From: Purpureocillium takamizusanense
Taxonomy: Eukaryota; Ascomycota; Sordariomycetes; Hypocreales; Ophiocordycipitaceae
DNA: 64,000 nucleotides
Assembly (NCBI RefSeq): GCF_022605165.1
Contig: NC_063075.1
Coordinates: 1,612,001-1,676,000 of the forward strand
Direction: 5' to 3'
In this document: positions 23,027-32,902 of the stretch, in pieces
How positions within the stretch are numbered: the stretch's first letter is position 1
How the letters are laid out: each line of letters starts with the position of its first letter
The notes under the pieces: generated by a model
The model's database searches: none
Told to the model about the DNA's origin: nothing
Seen by the model: only the letters and a program-made list of their open reading frames with translations
Position numbers and translations under genes: made by a program

Positions 23027-23633
23027 CCCCCGGTCCTGTTCTTCGAGTTGTTGATGTTGTTGCCGTTGTTGCGGCTTGCCTGGCGCTCTTCCGCTCACGT
23101 GGCGCCGGTAAAGATTCACATTACCCAGCCATGTCAAGCAAGCCACCAATGACTGGCAACCAAGAGAGAGCGAGAGGGGATGTGGGCCGATGACGCCATG
23201 AAAAAACCATGAAAATGAAGCATCCAAAAAAAAGAAGAGAGAAAGACCCTGATCAGACAGGGACTGGTTCCGACTGTGCAAACGGGGTCAGGAGTTATTT
23301 GCTGGTTGCCTCTTTCGACTCAACCTTTTATCATTTTCTTTCCTTACTTGGGTTACTTTTGCTCTCCCCCTCCGGCATTTACATTTCGCAGTTTCACGAC
23401 GACCCTCCGCCTTTTGATATTCCTTCTCTTGGTTTAATCAAGAGCATCCTTACATCTTCTTCGTTCCCATTTCTTTCAGTCGATTTTCTACGGAGTTGTG
23501 CGATCGCCGAGCATTTCACGGGATGGGGTGTTTTGATAGACATTTCGAGAAGGCCGAGGCTGGAGGACAGACAGCAGGGGGGTAGGGCTGACAAGGCGGG
23601 CCTGGGCTTGAACGAGCTGTGGGAGGGAGGGCT

Positions 23634-23677
23634 TTCTCTCTCTCCCTCTCTCTCCCTCTCTCTCTCTCTCTCTCCCC
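23634..23677. repeat. CT-rich microsatellite
   Basis: Imperfect (CT)n/(CCCT) tract of about 44 bases in noncoding DNA. Confidence 0.85.
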
Positions 23678-25760
23678 GGTACGACACTCTCTTTTGGTAG
23701 AATCTGAGTGTTCCAATCACAAATCTCGTGGCCATGACTGAAGCTCCTCCCCTTGCGTGCCATGATGCGGGCGGGCATTTTTGTGTAGCCTTTCATATCC
23801 GCCCAGGGAAACTCCGGCGGAACCTGGCCGTCAAGTGTTCCTACCCCCCTCCCCCAAAGGGCAGTCAGTCAGTTGTTCTCTCGACCTTGTCGCCGTGATA
23901 CGCGCCAGGATGGGAATACAACAGGAGGGAGTCAGTATCGACGTCCCAGCAGTGTGCTCTGTCGCACGCATGCACGGTAGCCGAGAGGGTCTGACCGAGC
24001 TCCCGGACGACGACTTGCAGCTGTCACGGCATACCGTGCAGTGCTGCACTGTACCGCTTTTCACCAACCCACAGTAACATTTCATCTCCCCTGCCCCGTA
24101 CGAGAGCCGGACGCTGACACCACGATTTGAAGCTCGACGCTCCGAAAGCTCGCTGTTTTTTTGCCTTGCCTTCACCCCCCGGCCGGCCTTGCACCTCGCC
24201 CGCTGCCTGACGGATTACGACTTCCGGAGAGGCGTCCGAGTTCGACTAAGCGGGGGAAAGCCCCGAAGCCGGGCGTTGATCTCCATGGGCCGCGTGTGCA
24301 GTTGAACAGACCGGGCAGCCTCTCCTTGACTACGTACGACAGGACCTGCGACCTGGAGTTGATCGCGCGCTGTGACACACGGTGACAATGTCCCGATGCA
24401 GTAGCAACAAGGAGACAAATGTGTGTGCAAGAAGGCAGGTAGGTACAAGGGGGGAGAAGAGGGAACATGAGCCCAAACGAGCGGCAGGTCGTGAACTTGG
24501 GGCCATGTCCCCAGGGCAGACAGTGCAAATTATTTCCAATTCCCCCCCTTCTCATCACCTGACGACGGGCTCTCATATTTTTCCGACCTTTATCGAGAAG
24601 GAAAATGGAATCTCCGCTGTCAAGCCCGTCACCAGTCTCCTGCCCGGCAAACAATGTGGTTCTGCGAGTCCGCCGGAGAAGGCTTTTTTGTGTGTAGGTA
24701 GAACATGACATGGATAACGTGGGTAAACAAGACGTGTCAGATCTGACGAGTAACCTTTTATGCGAACAGGGTAGCGATGGAGCGGTCGCATGCGTCCAAG
24801 GTAGCGGGAAGCCTTCCATGAGGAGCGGGAGCGAATAATGGCCATTGTTCTAGGTGCCATGCACGACGAAGGCAGCCCAATGAAGGGAAGGGTGTCGTCG
24901 ACGTGCGGAATTTATTAATCTTCAGGATGCCCCCATGCAGGACATGCCGCAAAGGTATAGAGGGAAGAGGGGGGGGGGGTCTGGTAGCAAGTACTTTGTG
25001 CGTAGCCACCGCCTGCGGTCTGATGCGGCCTCACAATTTTGTTATCTGGTGTGGCCGCTCCGGAGAGTATGCAACGACATCGCGACACCCCTGCTGACTC
25101 GGGAGCCAAGGGTCCCGAAATCCTTCAGAGCCGGGTTCAGCAGATCTCTGACCGGTTGATTGATTGTGCCGCTGAGATATCTTGCCGAGAAATGGGGCCC
25201 CGAAACCGGTGAAGTCTGACGGCCATTTCTCACCGGCATCAAAACCGTCATCATTCGCAAAGAGAGAGAGGGTCCACCATCCTCCCATAGCGGGGTGTCC
25301 GTCGGCGGCAGGCGGAGGGCGGCGGACGAAAAGAGCCAGGTACGCATGAGAGAAGAGAGATGATGGGGGGAGAGGAAACGTTGGGGCGGAGGGATGTCTC
25401 CCGGCATAATATCAGGGCAAGCGTCTTGTGCGACGCAAGCCATGAATGGGCTCCCCAATCGCATATTGCCTACTTCGTACATACAGTACATCCCACACGT
25501 GCCCCGTAAGTTAGTTTCTTGCGTCGGGGCAATGAAACAGAACCTGGATGGATGGGGTCTCGGCTGTTGCCATTACGTATGCCAGGACAACGTCCCTGCA
25601 CGCCTGCCTGTCTTGGGCGGCGCTCGCTGGGACGTGAGAAGTGAGGTACGTAGTAATGGTTTGGGGGGGTTTTTTTTTTGGTTTTTTTCTTTTTGCTTGT
25701 CTCGCTCCTTTTCCTCAACGTCCTTCTTCTTTGGCTGCCACTCACCTCCATCCAGGCATG

Positions 25761-25812
<52 letters not shown>
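25761..25812. repeat. (CAT)17 microsatellite
   Basis: Seventeen uninterrupted CAT units and a final C. It lies between a T-rich patch and a CCGCCG stretch in noncoding DNA. A frame through it would encode polyhistidine, but no gene model supports one. Confidence 0.95.
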
Positions 25813-25814
<2 letters not shown>

Positions 25815-27134
25815 CCGCCGAAGGGTGTCTCAGGTACCGGATACTTTGGTTACTACGACCGATGCCACTCCACAACAGGGGAGGGGGAGGGGCAGGAGGA
25901 AGAGGATCTACCCGCCCGGACTACACATGCAGCGGGTCGTGAGCCGTGACAGCGGCAGCTGCCGAGCAAGCAAGCAAGGTTCATGTTGGGCGCGGACACA
26001 CCACCACCACCCCTGCCCGCCCACCCGTCTGCCTGCCTGCTGGCCAATGCATGGGTCATTCAACGGTGTTGACTCGGGGGAGCCGCCAACCCGCCGTTTG
26101 CTGATCATGGTACCTGAGTTTGCGGCGCAGCCTTTTTTTTTTTTTATATGATGATGAGAGAGGCCTCGATCTGCCCCGCATGCTCCAGACGTGTGATTTG
26201 ATGCCGGAGATGCGGACGATGAGCTGGCGAGGCGTTGCCCTCTTCACCGACGAGCACGATAACACGTCGCACGTCTTACTATCCACATACCAAGTTACTT
26301 CTTCGTACGTTGGTCGTGCGGGCGGGCGCCCATAGACGTGGTCATTTCAGGTCTCACCTGCCCTGTTTGTTGTTCGTCGCACGTCGTGAATCCCCTGCCA
26401 GACCTTTACACGAGCGATGTGGGTGGTACGAGGAGATCACTCGCAAGCCAAATTGGAATATTCAACTCGCAAGGTGGTTTCCATGTTGGGCGCTCCCGAC
26501 ATCCAACTGCCGTCCGGTGCGAAGCCAAGCCTCAAAACATCAAACTGGTAAAATTACAGCAGCAACGTTACGATAGACGTACGCAGTGGTAATATATAAC
26601 ATGGGGCATAGTTTGGGCGGTCGAGAACATCTTCCTGCATGCCCCAGCTGGCCCCCCACCTGAGTCTTCACCACTATGAAGAGTCGAGGCTCGTCGAAGA
26701 AGGGTGCGGCCCAGCAGGCCTGGAACGGTCCAAGGGACCCCAACATGAGACAGCAGATATGACGTTCAGCTTTTTATTTCCGAAGTTGTTGTCTACAGGT
26801 CTGGTACTTGGTTATAGAACTGAAGGCCGATATCGTGGAAGCTAGACTCACCCACAAGCGAGATGATGTGTCGCTGGTTGGACATCTGGTGAGACTTCAG
26901 CCAGGACAACCTGAGGGCAGCCACCCCAAGGTGTCACAAGTTAAAGTCGTTCAGGAGAACGGTCATTAGGCACAGAGTCGCGGGTGGTTGGTCACGTCAC
27001 TCAAGAAATCGATAGAGACATTGCGCTACAGAATTGAAATGTGTGATAAAAGGCGGGCAAAATTGCCTCGGCAATTCTATGTGTCGATGTAATAACAAAT
27101 GCTCTGCCATCCATACTTTTGACGCTCTCCTCGT

Positions 27135-30100
27135 TCAGTACACCTCAAGGACATAACGTCCCTCCTCCTTGAGCTTGTCAATCTCCTTCTTGGGGTCGAC
27201 CTTCTTCCCGTTCGCCTTGGCGTCCTTCGCGATGGCTTCCTCCAGCACCTTTGTCACATCCGGCACAGGCCACGTCGGTCCGCACAGGTAGAAGCTGCCC
27301 TCCTCCTGGACGTACGCCTTGGCGATATCTCCGATGGTCTGGCGCATCCTGTCCTGAATGTAGATCTTCTGCGGCTGGTCGCGCGAGAAGGCACTCCCGA
27401 TGAGCGTCACCACGCCGGCGGCCAGGTACGCCTCCCACTCCTCGCCGTAGAGATACTCTTCGCGCTGGTGGCGCGAGCCGAGGTACAGCAGGATCGCGCC
27501 AATCTCCTTGCCCTGGGCCTTTTGCATGGCACGGTACTGGACGAAGGCGCGGAACGGGGCCAGACCGGTGCCCAGGCCGGCCATGATGAGCGGGGCGGTG
27601 TCCTTGGTGGGGAGCTTCATGACCGAGGGCTTGACGGAGGCCGTGACGGCAGCGCCGGGCTGCAGGCGGGAGAGGTAACGCGTTGCGTGGCCATAGCGAG
27701 TGCGGCCCTTGGGATCGACCCAGTCGACGACGACAATCATGAGGGCGACGGAAGTGGGCGTCACGGCCTGCGCGGATGCGATGGAGTATTCGCGTCGCTT
27801 GAGCGGGCTCACGATCTTGATGAGGTCGTGGAAGCTGGGCCGTGCCGACTGGAACTCCTCCAGGATATCAACGTAGGTGTCGGTGTCAACGTCTGTACGG
27901 CGCTTCAGCTCCTCGGCACCGGCAGAGCTGCCCAGGGCCTCGAGCTTCTTCCTTTCGATGTCGTCGGTGGCGAACTCGGCCAAGGCCTCGTAGAACCGCT
28001 TGGGCGGCTTGCCGAGGATGTCGATGTTCTGCAGCAGGGCCTGGTGGACGGTGCGGACCTCGAGGGAGGCCGGGTCCTCGCGCGCGGGCACCTGGACGAC
28101 CTCGGCGGGGTTGAGGCCGTACGACTTGATGAAGTCGTTGACCTGCTCCTCGTCGTTCTCGGCGTGGATGCCGAGCGCCTCGCCAATCTTGTAGGTGAGG
28201 CCGGAATCGCCGAGGTCGAATTCGATGTGGAAGATGTTGCGGTCGTAGTCGTGGGGAGTGAGGCGGCGGTTCTCCTTGACGCGGATCGTAGCCGTCTTGA
28301 CGGACAGGTCTGGGCGCAGGTTGGATCGCGTCTCGTATGCGTCCTTGAAGACGATGCCACGGGCAGCCGCCTGCCAGTCCCGAAGCTCGAGCGTCTCCTC
28401 GCTCTCCTCCTTCCGGAACGAAACAAAGCTGTTGGTCTGGATGGTGGTGCGCAGCTGGGGCTCGTCGTAGTCGGCGGCCACCTCGGCCCATCCGGTAGGC
28501 ACCTCGAGCTTGATGAGGCACTGGTTGGTGGCATCGACGCATTCCTCCAGGGTGGGCGGATGTCCCTCGACCAGAATAAGCTTGCCGATGCCCTCGTGAG
28601 ACAGCTCAGGCTGCGCGACCTTGAGGAACGAAAGCTCGAGCAGCAGCTTCGACGACTGCGGGTCCTTCTCAAAAGCCGGAGAGTAGGCAACGTCCAGGAC
28701 AAACACCTCAATGCCCCTCTCCTGAACGTCCTTTCGGAAATGGACGGGCAGTCGCTTCTCAACGTCCTCCTGCTTGAAGTTGGGCAGCTTGATAATGATG
28801 CTGCCCTGATCCGCGACGCTCTTGACGACGTCCACTTCCTTCAGCAGCTTCTCGTCGCCAACGACCGCAACGTCGGCGTTGGTAACCTCGTAGGGCGCCT
28901 CGAGCGCCTTCTTGGACGAGCGAACATCGGTCCGGACGACGCCGCCCTGCGTCAGGTTGTCAAAGGCAGTGTGCACGTAGACGTTGTTGGTCGACTCGCG
29001 GGACAGGACACTGCCGAGGACGGCCGGGGAGTAGAGAGCGACGGAGTCGTCCACGTCCCAGAAGGTGTACTGCCGAGCGCTGATGAGTGACGGCAGCGCC
29101 TTCGCCTCGCCGTCGTTGCCAAAGATCTTGTGCAGCGTGTTGACCAGGCCCTGGGGCGTCAAGGTCTGCGAGGGCGTGTACTTGATGTCCAGGACCTCGG
29201 GCTCCTCGTCGAACATGCCGGAGAAGGTGACGGCGGTCAGGACGTCGCCGTAGAGGGCGGACTGCGTGGCCTCGTCCGCGACGGCGACGTCGTCGCGAAC
29301 CTGGCCGAGGACAGCAATGGTGCGTGCCGAGGCGGGTATGGCCTTGAGGAATGCCTCCTCGATGAAGGGACGGTAGACGCGGACGTTGATGACGCCGACC
29401 TTGGCCCCGTCTCGGGCAATCTTGGCGAGAGTCTGCTTGGCGACCTGCGTCTCGACGCTGCCGAACGCAACCAAAACGACGTCTGGGGTCTCGTGGCCGT
29501 GGTACTCGAACGGCTCATAGACCGTGCCGAGCTCGTCGTTGAACAACTTGAGGAGCTCGACGACCTTGCCCGCGGTGTCCAGGCGCTGGTTCAACTTGCC
29601 GGCCTCGGACGAGAGCTTTGTGTACAGGTCCGCGACCCCAGTCTCGCTCAAGGCATCGACGACACGCAGGGTCTCGCGCGCCACGCGGATGCCGTCATAG
29701 ACATGGAGAGTAGGGACGACGGTGGCGAGGAGGGTCGCGAAGAGGGACATGTGCTGCGCCTCGTATGCCGAGGAGCTGGCGACGAGGCCGAGGCCCAGGT
29801 CTTCCGCCAACCTCAGCGCGGAGTCGTAGTTGGAGACGAGGCCCTCGTTGGCGGCGTAGTCGGCGGCCGCGACGTGGGCGACGAAGGGGCTGGAGAGACT
29901 GTACAGGAGCGACAGCTGGTCGAGGGTGCCGCGGAGCTGCTGCAGGCTCCCGGACGGGGCCAGCAGGGTCTGGGGGATGTGCCTCTTGGAGACGTCGAAG
30001 TCCGGGGAGAAGATGTACCCAAGGGCGAGGGCACCGGCGCCCGTGCGCGTCTGAAGCGGCAAGACCGAGGGCGTGTAGCCGTGTATGTTCTTGTTGTCCT

Positions 30101-30368
30101 CCTTGGTGGCGGTGGTGGCCCAATGCTTGGCGGCGATGTCGAGGTCGAACGTCTCGGGGGAGTAGGAGTAGATCTTGTCGGACAGCTTGTAGGCGACCTG
30201 CTGGACGAGGAGCTGCGCCGTCACGTAGGTCGGGCCGGAGATGGAGGCCAAGGGGGGGACGGGTTGGCCGAACGGCAGGCTCGAAGACAGGACCTCGAAG
30301 TCCGAAGACTTTTTGGTCTTGGAGGCGGCGGCGGCACTGCCGCTGGGTTCCTGGGCCTGAGGACTCAT
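27135..30368 (-). CDS. met10: sulfite reductase [NADPH] flavoprotein component
   Basis: A single exon of 1077 residues. It supplies electrons from NADPH through FAD/FMN to the haemoprotein subunit that reduces sulfite to sulfide in sulfur assimilation (cytosol). The N-terminal half has the domain related to pyruvate:ferredoxin oxidoreductases that is typical of yeast Met10 (SGPTYVTAQLLVQQVAYKLSD, VINVRVYRPFIEEAFLKAIP). The C-terminal third is a ferredoxin-NADP reductase module: LKRREYSIAS (FAD binding), GTGLAPFRAFVQYR and YLGSRHQREEYLYGEEW (NADPH binding), FYLCGPTWPVPDVT, ending YVLEVY. Length is close to the 1035 residues of yeast Met10. The frame is open a little further 5', but 30368 is the first ATG. 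A TTTATAT element lies about 90 bases upstream, and a four-copy 10-bp repeat lies about 0.5 kb upstream (30881-30919). Long open frames on the opposite strand are by-products of codon bias. Confidence 0.96.
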   Translation of the reverse strand: MSPQAQEPSGSAAAASKTKKSSDFEVLSSSLPFGQPVPPLASISGPTYVTAQLLVQQVAYKLSDKIYSYSPETFDLDIAAKHWATTATKEDNKNIHGYTPSVLPLQTRTGAGALALGYIFSPDFDVSKRHIPQTLLAPSGSLQQLRGTLDQLSLLYSLSSPFVAHVAAADYAANEGLVSNYDSALRLAEDLGLGLVASSSAYEAQHMSLFATLLATVVPTLHVYDGIRVARETLRVVDALSETGVADLYTKLSSEAGKLNQRLDTAGKVVELLKLFNDELGTVYEPFEYHGHETPDVVLVAFGSVETQVAKQTLAKIARDGAKVGVINVRVYRPFIEEAFLKAIPASARTIAVLGQVRDDVAVADEATQSALYGDVLTAVTFSGMFDEEPEVLDIKYTPSQTLTPQGLVNTLHKIFGNDGEAKALPSLISARQYTFWDVDDSVALYSPAVLGSVLSRESTNNVYVHTAFDNLTQGGVVRTDVRSSKKALEAPYEVTNADVAVVGDEKLLKEVDVVKSVADQGSIIIKLPNFKQEDVEKRLPVHFRKDVQERGIEVFVLDVAYSPAFEKDPQSSKLLLELSFLKVAQPELSHEGIGKLILVEGHPPTLEECVDATNQCLIKLEVPTGWAEVAADYDEPQLRTTIQTNSFVSFRKEESEETLELRDWQAAARGIVFKDAYETRSNLRPDLSVKTATIRVKENRRLTPHDYDRNIFHIEFDLGDSGLTYKIGEALGIHAENDEEQVNDFIKSYGLNPAEVVQVPAREDPASLEVRTVHQALLQNIDILGKPPKRFYEALAEFATDDIERKKLEALGSSAGAEELKRRTDVDTDTYVDILEEFQSARPSFHDLIKIVSPLKRREYSIASAQAVTPTSVALMIVVVDWVDPKGRTRYGHATRYLSRLQPGAAVTASVKPSVMKLPTKDTAPLIMAGLGTGLAPFRAFVQYRAMQKAQGKEIGAILLYLGSRHQREEYLYGEEWEAYLAAGVVTLIGSAFSRDQPQKIYIQDRMRQTIGDIAKAYVQEEGSFYLCGPTWPVPDVTKVLEEAIAKDAKANGKKVDPKKEIDKLKEEGRYVLEVY

Positions 30369-31523
30369 CCCGGGTATGGCAAGTTTGCAATGTGAGCAAC
30401 CGGGGGGGAAGGGGAGGCGAGGCGACACTCGAGACGCTTTGTGGGCGAATCACGAGATATAAAGTCTGCCCAGGGCTCGACAGCAAGACCAGCAGTGGCA
30501 ATCGCGTAGAATAGCGAGCCTACAAGAGTCTGCTTGCAAAAGACAGTCCCCTTTGGTGAGTAAGGATGACGAGTAGACGAGAGAGAGAGAGAGAAGGTTT
30601 ACGAGGAGGCGCGTCTTCCTCCCCACGGCCAGGTAAACGCCTTGTTAGTTAAGCGACCACCCGAAGCCTCGGCCCTCTTTTTTTTTTCTTGCCCCGTCCC
30701 CCATGCCATGCTTAACCATTCGGTCCCCCATTCTTTTTGTTGCGAAAACACACACACGTCCCTTGTTAGAAACGGTCGGTGCTGGGCGCAGGAGGAATTG
30801 GTGATGTTCTGGCAGAATCACGCAATTGTCTAAAGCCGAAAGCGGCTTAGCGCCTATGATGCAAGAACCCCCGATCCGCCCTGTCGCTCCCTGTCGTTCC
30901 CTGTCGTTCCCTGTCGTTCGGGAAGCCCCACTTTTCCCCGACTTCCGTCGCCAGACTGCCGGGGGCCGCGCCCGACGGCCCGGCGACTTCCGCCACCTCG
31001 GGGTCAGAGGGCCGCTGGGTCTTTCTTGTTTTGCCTGCCTGGCTTCTTTGATTTGCTCAATCCTCCTGCCATGTCGTGCTCGAGATATCGCCGGCGCTCG
31101 GGGGGCGGGGGAGGGGGCCCCCCAAGCTGGAGAGCCCGCTGAGCCCGCGCGCGCTTCCGCATTCGTCCCGGCGACGGGCCGTGATTGGTGGTGGCCGAGC
31201 GCTTGTCGCAGCTTGCAAAGGGGGAACACAATCACCATCTTCATCAATCTGGATCCGGAGAGACATGTCGATGCAAAGGGGAGAACACTCGAGTACGCAA
31301 CTATGCGTCAGGAAGTTATGCTAGGGCAGTGCCACTGGGGGACGAAAATAAAAGTTCTTCGGCGGTCTGGCTCGATACATGTCCTTTCTGCGCACGCACA
31401 CCACACCCTTCGCCGTGGGCGCGCGCTCGTGACAGGGTATCCAGGATTGCCTCTCACACAGGGCCATTCCATTTCGAAGACGGCGCCTTTACTGTAGAAT
31501 TTGTACATACAAATCAGCCCGAG
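30369..31523. other. upstream region of MET10
   Basis: No gene is seen. It holds the MET10 promoter and leader (minus-strand sense) and the 3' side of the small unknown gene. Notable items are the TTTATAT element (30457-30463), GA repeats near 30578-30592 and the tandem decamer at 30881-30919. No clear match to the sulfur regulator site ATGRYRYCAT was found by eye. Confidence 0.55.
30881..30919. repeat. four tandem copies of CTGTCGTTCC
   Basis: Units begin at 30881, 30891, 30901 and 30911. The middle two are identical, the first has CTCC for TTCC, and the last ends TTCG. On the MET10 sense strand the unit reads GGAACGACAG. It could be a reiterated protein-binding site. Confidence 0.8.
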
Positions 31524-32268
31524 TTACACTTTCACTAAGCCGTTGGGAGCTTGCCTCGCACCACGATACTTGTTGAACCCTTTGGTCTGCATCCTCAAAG
31601 ATGCTGTGTGGATGGTCTGGCAATGATGCTTTCGTCTGTCCTTTGCGCGATCCGCTTCATCGCCGGCATGCATGCATGCACGCCCAGGCCACAAAATGCC
31701 AGACTTCATCCAGTTTCGCCCACAATGCGGGCCTGCTTGGGCACCCGCCAAGCCGTCCTCGCGCCAGGATCGTGCCTCTGCGCAGACGGCATCTACTAGT
31801 CGCTGCTTGAATGCGAGGCGGCGCGATGTACAGTATACTGGAGGGCATCGTTACCTTGGCAATGAACAAAGTATTGAACGGCACGCAATTGCGACGCACA
31901 AGAGCCTGCAGACGCTGGTCACGCTGGACGCTCTTTTGCTTCACTAGAACGAGATACTGCCCAGCGGTACGGTGCCTCAAAATCCTGTCCTGCAGGCTCA
32001 TAGTTGGGGTGAGTGAGTGGCCAAGTGTGGTGGTAGTCAAACCAGGACCCTGCCTCCTGTGGACGCACAAGCCGCTCATCAATGCGCACAAAGACCTCGT
32101 CAGGCACTGGCGGCACCAACTGTCGGCATCCCAGGTTCCAGGTGGGTCCGCCCGTCTGTCGTTGGGCAACGTTCAAAGGTACTCGAGGATACTTGAAACT
32201 TGCAGCGGGAACGACTTTGCAGAAAGTATAAAACAGTACACGCGAGACCTCGCCTCTTGCTCAAACAT
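31524..32268 (-). CDS. probable small multi-exon gene, unknown function
   Basis: Three exons can be traced with good support: an open frame from about 32260 to 31958, then 31905-31855 and 31802-31524 (stop at 31524-31526). The two introns (31906-31957 and 31803-31854) are both 52 bp, have GTATCT...CAG and GTAACG...CAG borders, and both keep frame in phase 0. Joined, the protein reads ...LVPPVPDEVFVRIDERL...SWFDYHHTWPLTHPNYEP..FEAPYRWA|ALVRRNCVPFNTLFIAK|RLVDAVCAEARSW..., with composition like real protein and unlike the surrounding noise. The traced frame has no ATG, so a first exon is needed. One possibility is ATG at 32268 with a 50-bp intron (GTCTCG...AAG) after about six codons, giving MFEQEA|SFKYPRVPL; its donor is weak. 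The family is not recognised. The gene is divergent from the copper ATPase, about 630 bp away. Confidence 0.45.
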
Positions 32269-32902
32269 CGTTCGACCGCGGACGTTCTTTCCGCCATCGC
32301 TCGACTGCAAGATCAAGATTGATAAAGTGCAGCATTAAAAATCTGATGCTACGCCGAGGGTTGCGTTTCAGCCCAACGGCTCGCATTTTTTTGCCAAGAC
32401 GCAAAAAGCCCTCGAAAAAAAAAGGAGAATTTATCTGGCGGTTGACGTATCATCATTACAAGGCCTGCGACATTTGTGCGTAGTTGGCGAGCGAGCGTTT
32501 TTCGCGGCGTGCATAGTGCCACGCCCAAGGATCAGACGACGGGCAGTTTTCAGCATCTGGGGGAATGTTCAAGAAGAACGCCCCTCTTCCCTGGCTCTGT
32601 CATCATTCCCACAAACATTCATTCCATGACGTGTGTAACCGCCCCCCGTGAGGCGTCGATAAATGTCGTGGTCTCTCCTCGTCCCGTTCCGCTGCTTGAT
32701 ACTGCAGTGATACGTCCACTACACATCGTTCCTTCCCTGTACTGGCCCAGCAACATCACCGCCCGAGAACCGCTTCTGGTCATTGCATCCTGACTGGCCT
32801 AGACTTGCACATCAACCTTCTCCAAAAAAAAAAATACAAAAATACACAACTCCCGGCAACGGGCTGGGGGTCCTGGAAGAGCCCCCCCTTCCCTCCGACG
32901 CC
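32269..32902. other. divergent intergenic region upstream of the copper ATPase
   Basis: 634 bp with no gene seen. It presumably holds the promoters of the small unknown gene (-) and the ATPase (+). The last 90 bases before the ATPase start contain an A-rich leader (near 32822-32845). Confidence 0.5.

Larger units (their letters stand above)
23027..27134. other. 4.1-kb interval between convergent oxidase and MET10 genes
   Basis: No convincing gene is seen. It must include both 3' untranslated regions. It contains a CT-rich tract (23634-23677), (CAT)17 (25761-25812) and TACTTCGTAC motifs (25471, and CTTCGTAC at 26301). A 215-codon open frame on the minus strand at 24172-24819 has no recognisable motif and is not called. 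Confidence 0.55.

Noticed and set aside
24172..24819. 215-codon minus-strand open frame
   Set aside because: No motif, uneven composition, and no supporting splice structure or neighbour context.
27468..30395. Two long plus-strand open frames (540 and 421 codons) opposite MET10
   Set aside because: They mirror the MET10 coding sequence. Strong GC bias at third codon positions removes stops from the complementary frame. The translations are biased in composition and show no domain.
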